This document shows, piece after piece, positions 1 to 10,680 of a stretch of 64,000 bases of DNA; the first letter of the stretch is position 1; every line of letters starts with the position of its first letter. A model generated the notes under the pieces. That model saw nothing but the letters and a program-made list of their open reading frames with translations. It did not search any database and had not been told where the DNA came from. The stretch is from Sindora glabra (lineage: Eukaryota; Streptophyta; Magnoliopsida; Fabales; Fabaceae). The stretch covers positions 18,921,868 to 18,985,867 of the forward strand of contig CM035225.1 of assembly GCA_020226215.1 (NCBI GenBank), read 5' to 3'. A program made the position numbers and the translations under genes.

Positions 1-240
1 ACTATGGACATATACAAATAATTTATTAAAAATATAAAATATATTCAAATAAAAATTAATAATTATAAAATTTTTAAGATAAATAGTAAATATGATTTAT
101 TAGTTTATTGTAAAAATTTTTATTTATTTAAAAGAGGATAAAAATTAAATAATTATAATATATTAAATTTTAAAAAAAGTAAATTAATCTAATAAAATAT
201 AAAAATGATAAATATTACAGTAAATGCTATTTGACATAAT
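1..240. repeat. AT-rich repeat at left window edge, related to the right edge
   Basis: This AT-rich stretch resembles positions about 63800-64000: both contain ATACAAATAA, then TTTTTAAGATAAATA, then AAAATTAAATAATTA in the same order and spacing. A weaker relative starts near 63380. No coding potential is visible. It is probably part of a dispersed repeat whose remainder lies outside the window. Confidence 0.5.
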
Positions 241-1240
241 TTTTTTGAGATTATTTTTGGCAAAAAATTTTTAAGGCAAATTTGCAGATAAAAGAATTTT
301 AAAGGAAGATAGAGATTCATGATAGCTATCCTTCTCAAAAGATCCATCACCATTATTACATGTGGAAAAGATAGGTTAAAGTTTAATGGTCCTGAGTCTT
401 GAATGTCTTAGATGCTAAAACATTAACATCTAAGTGATAAAATAGTTAATATCTATTAATCTATACAGTATTGCACAGGATATATAAAATCTAATGATTT
501 GACTTTATTAGAGGGGTTTGGCACTTCACTCGCATAGCTAAATTACTCACTCAACTTAATTCAATTAAGTCTTTACTTGATTCATTTAACTCACAAGTAA
601 CTCGATTATAATTTTTTATTATTTTTATATAAAATATAATTTATATTTGAAAATTTAAAAATCTAACTTATTTTTATAGTTTTAAATTTAAGTTATTTAA
701 TAATATTTGTGATCATATTAAATATTATACTTTTTTAAAAATATATATTTATCATTATTTAATTAATTAAAAATAATATTAATTTAAGCTCAAACTTGGT
801 TCAAACTCTATTTTAAACAAGCATAATTTGGTAAGATTAAGGCTCAACTTGGCTTAACTTAAATGCACTTTATATAGTCGGAGCATATAAACATTGATAC
901 TTATATAGAAGTTTAGTGGGAAAATGGCTTTAATCAATTAGGAAATGATATTAATTGTAAATATATATATATGGAATATGTTTTTGGTTCATTGATTTTT
1001 AATACATGATACAAGAAAATTTAATGTGATTAGAAAGCTCAACATTTATATGTTAATATTTATTTTTATTAGAAAATATTTTTGGTTAACTAAATTTTTA
1101 ATACATGATGTAAGATAATTAAAACCATAAAACATCCTTTCAAAAAATTGAAATCTCAAAATATTCCTTAGAGAAGTTTCTAACAAAAAAAAATAGTTCT
1201 TTGATATTCTGATTAATAACTTGATGAAAGAATAACATAA
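241..1240. other. AT-rich intergenic sequence, no gene seen
   Basis: No open frame of note, RNA gene or clear terminal repeat is visible. It ends where similarity to the second duplicated unit (from about 40330) begins. Confidence 0.5.
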
Positions 1241-3399
1241 ATAATTTGGAATTCAACCTAAATTCTGTCTAGGAACAAAAAAAGCTTCCAACACTAACCC
1301 AGTTTCTAAGCTTCCAAATTGTACTTTTTTTTCCTAAAAAACAATTATGGATTAGAGAATGTTCAAATAGTTCTAGTTGCTTTAATTCATAGAGTAGCAT
1401 CACGATTTTTCAAAAACTATTATTGGAATCAATATCTCTAGTGAATTTTTTACTACCTCCGCCAGTACATGTCATCAACATGCCTCTTTCCTAGAAGTGC
1501 ATGATGTCCATGCACCCAGATAAGTCTCAAATAATTGATGATGCACCTATTGACTCATTGTTTAATTTCACGAACTCTCCTATCTCAGATATACTAGAAA
1601 ATCTTTTTATTGTCCTCCATGAAGATACTTATTCTACTCATAAACCTTATTCTATTTATAATTTTTTAAGTTATTATCATTTATTTTCATCCCATTTTGC
1701 CTTTATTTCTATCTTATCCTTTGTTTTTATTCCTAGAATTATATAAGAAGCTCTTTTTTACCCAAGGTGGCATCAAGCGATGCTTGATAACATGGTAACC
1801 TTAGAGACTAATGGCACATAGGATTTGATTCCTTTATCTTCTAACAAATCTATTATTCAATGTCATAAGGCATACATGATCAAAGTTAGACCTCATAGGA
1901 AACAAACTAGTTGAAAGTTAAGCTAGTTTCCAAAAGTTACACTTAAATTTTAGCCTAGATTATGCTGGCACTTTCTCTCCTATTGCTAAAATTGCATTAG
2001 TTTATTTATTTTTATCTCTTGCAACCATTAATCATTGGTCTCTATATTAATTGGATATCAAAATTACCTTTTTACATGAGGATCTTAAAGAAGAAATCTA
2101 TATAAAGTAACATTTAAGGTTTTCTGCTTAAGAGGATATCAATTTTATTTGTCAATTAAAGAAATCTCTATGTAGTTTTAAGTAGTCCCCTTGAGCTTAG
2201 TTTAAGTGATATAGTAAAGTCATTCAAGATTTCAGTATGTGCTAAATTAAAGTAGATCACTCTATTTTTATCATTATTCCTCTTCTTTTTAATCTATATA
2301 TCCCATTGTTTATATTAATGACATAGTTATTACAATAAATGATTAGGCTAGTATTGATCAAATTAAGTAATATATTTTTCATCATTTTCAAATAAAGGAA
2401 AACTCTAATATTTTCTTAGCATTAAAATGACTCAACCTTGTTCCAGCATTTCTATTTTCCAACAAAAATATACTTTTGATATTTTAGATAAGACAAGTTT
2501 AATAAATTTTAAACCTATGGATATTTCTATAGATCTGAATATTAAACTATTACCTGACTAGGGAAAACTACTCTTAAATCCATGAAGATATCATAAGCTT
2601 CTTAGAAAACTAGATTATCTTACAATCACTTGATCAAACATTTCTTTTGAAATGAGTGTGGTGAGTTAATTTCTTAATTCACCATGTGATATCCATTATT
2701 ATGCAGTGATTCAAATTCTTTGCCACATAAAAAGAAGCCTAGGTAAAGGTTTGTTATATAAGAATAAAAGACACACTTAGGTTTTTTGTTACTTAAATGC
2801 TAATTTGGCAGGTTCTTTAAATGATCATTGCTTCACTTTATGCTATTATGTTCTTTTTAGAGTAAATCTTATTTCTTAAAAAAATAAAAAGCAAAGTGTG
2901 ATGGCAAGATCAAGTGCAGAAACAAAGTATTAAGTTATGACATTAGCTACATGTGAATTCATATGGTTAAAATAGTTATTATGGGGGGCTAAAAATTTAT
3001 ACACCTTGTCTTGTAGAGCTTGTGTGTGACAATCAAGCAGCTTTGTATATTGCTTCTAATCTTATCTTTCATAAAAGAACCAAACATATTAAAATTAACT
3101 ACCATTTCATAAAAGGAAAAAGTTGTTACAAAGAAAATTATCATTATTTTTTTGTGAATTTTAATCATCAATTGGCCAGTATGTGCACAAACTCCCTATA
3201 AGATCCAAAGTGCATATGATATACATTCCCCAGCTTAAAAGGATGCGTTAAATGGTATTGTATATAATTGAATAGTATTGTAAATAAATGTTGGAAATAG
3301 TATTGAATAGTATTATATTAATTAGCATTGAAAGGTATCAATTCTATTTTTATTATATAAAGAACTGAGGTTAAGATGTTTTTTCAAGCCATTTGTTTT
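1241..3399 (+). mobile_element. Ty1/copia retrotransposon remnant, unit 1 (pol part and 3' LTR)
   Basis: The plus strand reads as a decayed copia polyprotein. The frame at 1501-1743 has the linker before reverse transcriptase, with residues like YSIYNFLSYYHLF, followed by EALFYPRWHQAM. Next come the W-x-LYLDIK-x-x-FLHEDL-x-EE-x-Y type segment (around 2035-2105) and YINDIVIT (around 2310), which corresponds to the copia YVDDIVITG active-site block. Many stops and frameshifts make it inactive. Gag, protease and most of integrase are missing, as is the 5' LTR. The same element, with the same losses but with its 5' LTR kept, lies at 40018-42522, so both descend from one insertion that was carried along in the duplication. 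It sits about 2.7 kb upstream of PPR copy 1. Confidence 0.85.
3244..3399 (+). repeat. Copia 3' LTR, unit 1
   Basis: About 155 bases that align with the LTRs at 33208, 40018 and 42371. All share the ATAATTGAATAGT block, TTAATTAGCATT, and a TATA-like TATATAAAGAACT followed by the GATGTTTTT/TCAAGCCATT end. A short purine-rich AAAAGGATG tract lies just before it, where a polypurine tract would be. Confidence 0.7.
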
Positions 3400-4094
3400 A
3401 GGTGAAATTAGTGCATGTTGAGTTATATAATGTGCAAATGTTCCGTTGTAATGAGCACAATTTGGCAATAATCTAGTTTATGATTGTTTTGGTGGTTTGT
3501 TTCTTATTTTGATGTAATTCCAAGCAAAGTGTTGGTGACTATTTGGTGTAATTCTAACCATTGGCCTTAATGATTTTGAAGACTAACTAAGAGAAGTTGA
3601 GAGGTGGGAAGCTAGCAAAAGATTTCCAGAAGTTGTGTCTTTTATGTTGAGAGGAATACCAACAATGTAACATAAAACATTAAAGTGAATATATAATTTT
3701 GTTGTAAATTTATAAATCTTCAAGTCTTGTTCAAGCTACTTGACAAACAATTTTGTCACGACAAACAATTTTGTCATCCAAAACAAACATTGACCATCAG
3801 AGCTTGATTTTCTGAATTGACATTGTCCAAATAGACCTTTAATGCAGCTTCCATTTCTCCCTTTAGGTTTTTTAGCCTAAACATTATGCATATATGATAT
3901 AATATTTTACATCAAGAAGGAGGCAAAGCATGTGATGAACAAAAATAAAGAGTAAATTTACATAAATTATGATATAGACTATCATTTAATTAAAATAAGA
4001 AAGATAGATTTAAAAAATAATTTGAAAAGCTAATAGTTATGAAACTTGATTTTTTAAATAAATTCATATACACCAATCATCTTTAATAACTAAA
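3400..4094. other. Shared flank between copia LTR and foldback element; possible second LTR remnant
   Basis: This stretch is repeated at 42523-43205. It reads like an LTR end: TTGTTCAAGCTACTTGACAA, then CCATCAGAGCTTG at 3794-3806, which resembles the copia primer-binding site GGTATCAGAGC. No coding sequence is visible. Unit 1 has an extra 19-base tandem copy (GACAAACAATTTTGTCA-type) at about 3738-3776 that unit 2 lacks. Confidence 0.35.
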
Positions 4095-5798
4095 GGCGTG
4101 TTTGGAAGAGATAATAGTATAACATAGGATGGGATAAGTAACAATGATAATATATATAATATAATAAAATAATAAAATATAATATTATCAAGTGTCTGAT
4201 AAACAATTGTACAAATAACTTGATAGTATTAAAAATTTTGTTTGAACAAAATTAGCCTTATTTTAAAAATAGTTTATATCATAATTATTTTATTGTATTT
4301 GGTAATTTAAAATTTTTTCAAAATATAGTATTTTAATTAATAATAATTGATATATTTATTATATTTTACTTATTTTATATGAAAACAATAATTATTAATA
4401 TTTTTAAGATTAAAATAGGTTAATACTAAATTAAAAATAATAAATAGGTTATGTTATGGTTATATTATTAATATTTTTTAGAATAAAATAAGTTACAGTT
4501 AAATTATTTTAGATAATAATTATTAATAGAGATAGAATGATTATAATAAAAATAACTTAATGCTAAATGAGGAATGATAAATCTCTTTCCAAACTTAACC
4601 TATTATAACATGTTAAACGAGAGGATTAACGATGTATTTAGATGTATTTTTATTTTTTTACTTTTAAAAATTTCTCTTAAAAGTAATTTTTAAAAATTAT
4701 TTTTTCCAAATAAATGATTTTTAATTCAAAAAAATAATGAAAATATAATGTTTGCTAAAGTAAATAAACAAAAGTTTCATTTAATTATAAATTTACTATC
4801 CAAAACCGAAAAAAGAAAGAATTTCAAAAAACGTCAAAAACTTATTCTTGATTTTCAGTTTTTAAAAACAAAAATTTCAGAAATAATTTTTAAAAATATA
4901 TTTTCAATATAATTTGCCAAAAAAAAATTTCCTTTTAATAAAAGAAAAACAAAAAATTATTTTTAAAAATAGTAAATAAATAGATCTCAAATTATCCTAT
5001 ATTAACCATATAAAATAAATTGATTAAATCAAATTATATTATTACGTATAAGGTTGAAACACATGTTAAAACATGATAAAATTTATTTATGCTATTACAT
5101 CTTTATCTTATACAATGCACCAAAATGATCCTAAGAACCTGATTGTTATATCATATAAGTGACATGTGATAATATAAGTAAAAATATTAATATTTTATCA
5201 AGTGTTAAAGTAATTAACCTAATTTATTTTATATAATTAATATAGGATAAATTAATTCTCTCTCTCTCTCTCTCTCTCATGACTTGATATAATAAGATAG
5301 AATTAGGATAAATCTTATCATTCCTAATTTATTTTAAACTTATTTTTATATCTCTCTATCTAATAATTATTGTTTATCTTAATTTAGCCTTGAAAATATT
5401 AATAATTTAACTTCAACTTGTTTACATTTTTTATTTACTCTTAACTATTATAAACTTAAAAATATTAATATTTATTTTTAATATAAAATAGGTAAAATAT
5501 AATAAATGAATCAATTATTATTAATTAAAAGTTATGATTGTCAAATATAATAAAATAATTATGATAGAAATTATTTTTAGAATAAAATAAATTTTACCTA
5601 AATAAAATTTGTAATATTATTATATGGTATTTATATTTAATGACAAATGCATCATAAGATAAATTTATATTATCAAAATATTTATACAGTTATTTATTAG
5701 ACATTTGATAATATTACATCTTATCTTTTCATTATATTATACTACTTATTAAATTTGTCTATTATATCTTATCTTATATTATCATATCTTCACATTGC
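4095..5798. mobile_element. Foldback / long terminal inverted repeat DNA element upstream of PPR copy 1
   Basis: The left arm (about 4095-4620) and right arm (about 5265-5798) are inverted copies of each other over some 500 bases. The left arm runs GGCGTGTTTGGAAGAGATAA; the reverse complement of the right end starts TTGCAATGTGAAGATATGATA, and both continue through matching blocks such as AATAATTGATATATTTATTATATTTTAC. The centre (4640-5100) is AT-rich without a transposase. A homologous element lies at 43206-44871 in the same position before PPR copy 2. It is non-autonomous and the superfamily cannot be decided; the right end stops about 290 bases before the PPR start. Confidence 0.75.
5257..5278. 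repeat. (TC)n microsatellite
   Basis: About eleven CT units inside the foldback element of unit 1. The matching place in unit 2 (around 44335-44350) has only CATCTCCCTCATG, so the tract expanded after duplication or was lost from unit 2. Confidence 0.9.
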
Positions 5799-6086
5799 AA
5801 TTTAATAAAATTCCAATTTTTTTTTGTAAAATATATTTCACAAAATACTAAAAGCTAAAAATTCCAAAAAGGAATCTCGTGCTTCACCTCTAAATTTCCT
5901 CCCCTTCCCTCGTCTCTCCTACATATCAAACGCCCATCTCCGTTAAGACTTGAAGCCTCCCCATTACTATCTTCATTCTAAACAACGAAGATGATCCACC
6001 GATGCAAATCGAAACATTAAAGCAGCAAAACAGAGAGTTCATATTGATATAATCTGCGGCAATCTTTTTAAGCGAGGTAAGGCGAT

Positions 6087-7764
6087 ATGAAAATGCTGAA
6101 TACGAGGTATGCCGCTTTGAAATTCCCATCTATTCTTGAAATACTCAACTTGCTTCTATTAAGTAGACAAATTCAAAGACGGTATGTTGGTAATATTTCT
6201 GGGTTTGATAAGATTGACGATGCCATGGCTACGTTTGATGGCCTGGTTGATAAGCGATCTCCGCCATCTATTATTGAAATTAGCAAGATCTTAATGGCCA
6301 TTACTAAGATGAAACATTATTCCACTGCTGTCTCACTTTATAGACGACTGCAATTCATGGAAGTTCAGTCGGATTTTATTACCTTGAACATCTTGATCAA
6401 CGATTATTGCCATTTGGGTCAGATAGGTTTTGCATTTTCGTTAATGGGAGAGATTCTTAAAAAGGGATTTGTTCCAAATAAAATTACGGTGACAACACTG
6501 ATGAAAGGGCTGTGTATTGATCGTAAGATTAGGAAAGCATTAGAGATTAGGAAAGCATTAGAGTTTCATGATAAACTAGTTGCAACTGGATTCCAACTTA
6601 ACGAAGTCACTTATGGGATTTTGATCAAAGGACTGTGCAAGATAGGAAGTAACTGCCCTTGAATTGCTACAAAAGATGGCTAGACAAGTGGTTAAGCTCA
6701 ATGTAGTGATGTACAACATAGTCATTAATGGCCTATGCAAGGATGGACTTGTAAATGAGGCAAGTGATTTATGTTCTGAAATAATTGTTAGGGGAATTTC
6801 TCCAAATGTTGTCACCTATAGTTCTCTAATTCATGATTTCTGCATCAGGGTTTAATTGAGAGAGGCAACTCAATTGTTGAAAGAAATGGTTCAAAAGAAC
6901 AATAATTCAAATGCCTACACATTTACTATAATGATGGATGCATTGTGTAAAGAAGGAAATGTCATGGAAGCCCAACATGTGTTTGATATGATGAAGGAAA
7001 AAGGTTATGACCGTGATATTATTACTTATAGTGCCTTGACTGATGGTTATTGGTTAAATAATAAAGTGAATGAGGCAATAAAATTATTCGATAATATGGT
7101 CAAAAGAGGTTTGGCACCAAACATTTGGACTTACACTATCATGATTAATGGATATTGCAAGATTAAAAGAGTGGATGAGGCCATAGCACTCTTTACAGAA
7201 ATGTGTGAGAATAATTTGTTTCCTAATATTGTAATTTACACTTCTCTTATTGATGGCTTGTGCAAATTAAAGAGAATGTCTTGTGTACAAGATCTTCTTA
7301 ACGAAATGCATCATACAGGCCATAAACTTGATGTGTTCCCTTACAATATCTTGTTGGAAAGTTTTTGTCAAAACCATCATCTTAAGAAGGCAATTTTGTT
7401 ATATATGCAATTTAGTGACCGAGGAATTTTGCCTAATTTGTGCACATACGATATACTTCTTGATAGGCTATGTAAAGGTTCAAGACTCAAAACTACTAAA
7501 GAGTTGTTTGAGTATCTTTTGAATAGTGAATATTATCGTCCAAATGTTTGTACATACAACATTATGATTAATGGGCTTTGTAAAAAAAGCTTATTTGATG
7601 AAGCAATTGCTTTGCTTTCAAAAATGGAAGACAGTCACTGCCTCGTTGATGCTATAAGTTTTGAAACAACAATTCGATCCCTTCTAGAAGATAATCAAAA
7701 TGATAAGGCAGTGAGGCTTATTTATAAAATGATTGATTAGGACCTCTTAAAAGCAGAAAACAAA
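6087..7764 (+). pseudogene. RFL-type PPR gene copy 1, broken by a frameshift and nonsense mutations
   Basis: This copy matches the intact gene at 45204 throughout. It starts at the same ATGAAAATGCTGAAT with the same Arg-rich presequence (RQIQRR). Four differences disable it or mark decay: a 15-base tandem duplication near 6536-6565 that repeats EIRKAL within a PPR motif; loss of 5 bases near 6650, where unit 2 reads GAAGCACAAGGACTG and this copy GAAGTAACTG, which shifts frame; CAA to TAA at 6853; and a TAG at 7738 where unit 2 has ATG. The segments 6087-6662, 6664-6855 and 6856-7740 are otherwise well-kept runs of 35-residue PPR motifs, so inactivation looks fairly recent. A consensus splice donor (AAA|GTAAGT, about 7764) is kept. 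Transcripts could still exist, but a full-length protein cannot be made without readthrough. Confidence 0.9.
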
Positions 7765-10060
7765 GTAAGTTACTACTATTCCTATTTGAGTTACACATCA
7801 TGAAACTATAAATTTTGGTGAATGTTGCATGCGTTTATGTCTTTTTGGTTGGCTAAGTATAATATATAATGACCTAGAAGGCTTTTATGCTAAATTTACT
7901 ATGATCTCGTGTTGTTGTTCATTGATTATCCAACTCTTGACCATTGACTTATCATCTTTTCTTTCCTCATTAAAGTTGATTTTGTTGACTAAATCATAGA
8001 ATCTTTGAATTATTGCTCACAGGTTAGTGTTTTTTATGCTTATTGGTATTTGTGTGGACATCTTGTTTGCATGTATTTCTTGATATTTAATAATCTTACA
8101 TATTTCAGCCAAATTCCTATGGAATTAACTAATTTATGTTTCACATTTCTTGAACTTATTCAGTAACCTATATATTTCAGCTTCCCTCCGAACTTTGTAA
8201 AGCTTTTGTTGCAGTTATTGATGGAGGAAACTCCTATCCATGAGAATGACATTTTGTTCCTCCTTGTTGTATCTTTTGGTGCACTTCCATTGGAAATGTT
8301 GCACAAATTATCTAGAGATGGTGGATGGCTTTGGTCTTGTTGTACGTTTATCTTGATCTCAATCATGCTTGAGCATGTGTTCTAATTTCTCTATCTGTGT
8401 ATCTAAAATTTAATATTATGTAATTGACAATCTTGAGTTTTATTTTAATTGAGTAACTAAAATATTATTCATCAAGATTTTCCTTCTTAGAAAAGAAGTC
8501 TTGTATGCTGCATATTTATATCTGAAAGATAAGTGGGTATAGGAGGTCAAATTGCTGAAACCTATTTTGTTCTAAATATATTGGCATTGAATTAAAGTAT
8601 TCAAGAAGAATAGGTTATTTCAGCTCGATTCCAAATCAATTAAAGCCCCTAAATGAGTACTTGGTGATAAAGGAGGTAGGGGTGCAGAGACAGCTCGGAG
8701 GTTTCTTATCACAGCCTTTTTTTCATTTCAGAAGTATATTAATATAATATATATTTTTTTTATATATTTTTAGTTTCTATGAGAGAAACTTGAGCAGATG
8801 AAATTAAGTATGGATAGATGGAATACTTAAGTCCAAAGAGGAACCTTTTCAATATATCGTATTTGGTCTTTGTACAATTGATCCCATCTATTAGGATAAG
8901 GCTTGATTATTGTTATGTAGTTCATACCCAAACATGCTTCTAAAACTTTGCTATAGTATCTGAACTCTGACATTATTTTAACTTGCTTTGCTAACTTATA
9001 CCATTAATTAATAGGGTACAGTAAAATGCTTTTGTGTAATAAAGGCAGATCATACTTGATGTTTTATCTTCAGCTGATTAGAGTTCCACCTTTGCCATTG
9101 CAGAAGTTATGACTTCAAGGATAGGTTCTAGTATTATGAATTCAGCTTGTTTTCTGGCAATTGCATATTTTATACTTAATATACCTGTAATATTAGATAT
9201 TTACTTTTGTGAAGTATTTTTGTAAATTTGTAAATGCAGCTATGATAAATAGGGCAATCAGATGGGTTTTTTAAGTGCTATTTTCGAAACCTTGTTGGGA
9301 AACGATGCCAATCCTAAAGTTCAACTTCTTCTTGGCTCTGGCCATTTAAGAAGTTTCCTTTAGATGCATTATAAAAGGGTAATGTAGCATATGTTTGATT
9401 AAGCAAAAAAGAAAACCCAGATATTTTCATCATTGTATGCCGTCCTTTTATTTTCTACTGGTCATTGCATTTGTAATGAAGATATGAAGCAGATCTCTTG
9501 AGGATTAGAAAAGAGAGCCTTTCCCCTAACCTCTTTGACATGCTAGAGCAATGATATCTTGAGTTGCCAATATGGAAGACAGACTTAACATGCATACCTC
9601 AGGTTTGCTAGATATTATAGTTTTAGGAGATCAAGGAAAAAGGAGCACTTTGGGAAGTTGTTAAACTTGATTTCTCAGTCTTATGGTGTTTATGGTAGGA
9701 AAGGAATGTTAGAATTTTTAAGTAGTTATATTAGCTGATGGTTTTGGTGTGGGATAAAATTGACTTTGTCACCTCACTTTGGCTTAAAGCTTATGGTTTC
9801 AAGTTTAACAAACTTACTAAGGAACTGGAAGTCTATTTTATTGCAATGGTTTTGTTTAATAGACTTTGCCTTTAAAATTTTAATGTTTGTTTTATTTTTT
9901 AATTGCAATGGAATCCTCTATTGCACTTTATGCTGCTGCAGCAAGCTTGGGAACTGATATGCGTATTTTCTTCTCTTACTCATTTGAGTTGACGAATGAA
10001 ATTATCATATGCTACCAAATTGTAGGGAGGACTTGTGCATCCAAAGTTTCCTAATGCTCA
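7765..10060 (+). other. Conserved downstream block of RFL unit 1 (3' exons or UTR and unknown sequence)
   Basis: This block is homologous to 46869-48562. It has the 3' part of the PPR transcript: a candidate acceptor TATTTCAG at 8180 followed by a short frame reading LPSELCKAFVAVIDGGN, similar to the one at 47207. It also has the segment from 9261, starting ATGGGTTTTTTAAGTGCT, that matches 47782. Both the 9261 and 9580-9740 stretches have protein-like frames (SAIFETLLGNDA; SGLLDII) but stops and shifts interrupt them and I do not recognise the family. Positions about 8400-9000 are absent from unit 2, though their right part recurs at 27820-28200. Confidence 0.6.
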
Positions 10061-10680
10061 AGTCATTTGTATTGGATGTTACCTTGAATAAATTCTATGA
10101 TTGCACATCATGGAAATTTCCTCTGATTTTCTTAAGTGGTCATATGAAAATGTGAACAATATTTTTCAAAAAAAAAAACAACATACTTCTAATATAAGTT
10201 TGTTCTCTAGTAATTTCTACAGATATGGGGAACTAGATGGTTTAAAGCCTATATCACAAATTTTCCTCTTCAATATCTTCTTATCCAATGGATATAAAAG
10301 GGGAAAGAGTGAAGTCCCAAAAGATGCACCGTGTTTGGATGCAACACTGTTATTTTAGCTATTAGACCAAGTAGTTGATGGCTTCTTGGATTGGGGGTGC
10401 CCTGTCAATACATTGTACCCTTGGTTTGTCAGGAGATTTGATGATGGAAGAGCGGGTGATGTGATGATGGCTATTACCGCTTCTCTATGGATGATTTGCT
10501 CTATTCAAATAATGGAATTTTGGGGATTGACCATGAGATATTGAGAACATTCAATAACATTGCCAAATCCATGAAAGTTTTGATTATGTCTATGAGTTCA
10601 TGTAAATGCCTGTGTATCATGAGTAGTGTAGAAGTCAGAGTATGAATGCATTATGCCTATGTAACCACAAAAATGAAGAA
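10061..10680 (+). other. Unrecognised, possibly decayed coding sequence past the unit 1 border
   Basis: Similarity with unit 2 stops near 10060 (48562 in unit 2). An 85-codon frame covers 10101-10358, with a segment reading YRYGELDGLKP. After its stop, protein-like stretches continue in shifting frames: DWGCPVNTLYPWFVRRFDDG (about 10390-10450) and MDDLLYSNNGILGIDHEIL (about 10490-10545). This looks like a broken gene rather than random AT-rich DNA, but I cannot name it. Confidence 0.35.

Noticed and set aside
7283..7522. 79-codon plus-strand frame, repeated at 46387-46626
   Set aside because: Both are out-of-frame shadows inside PPR motifs. Their conservation follows from that of the PPR frame.
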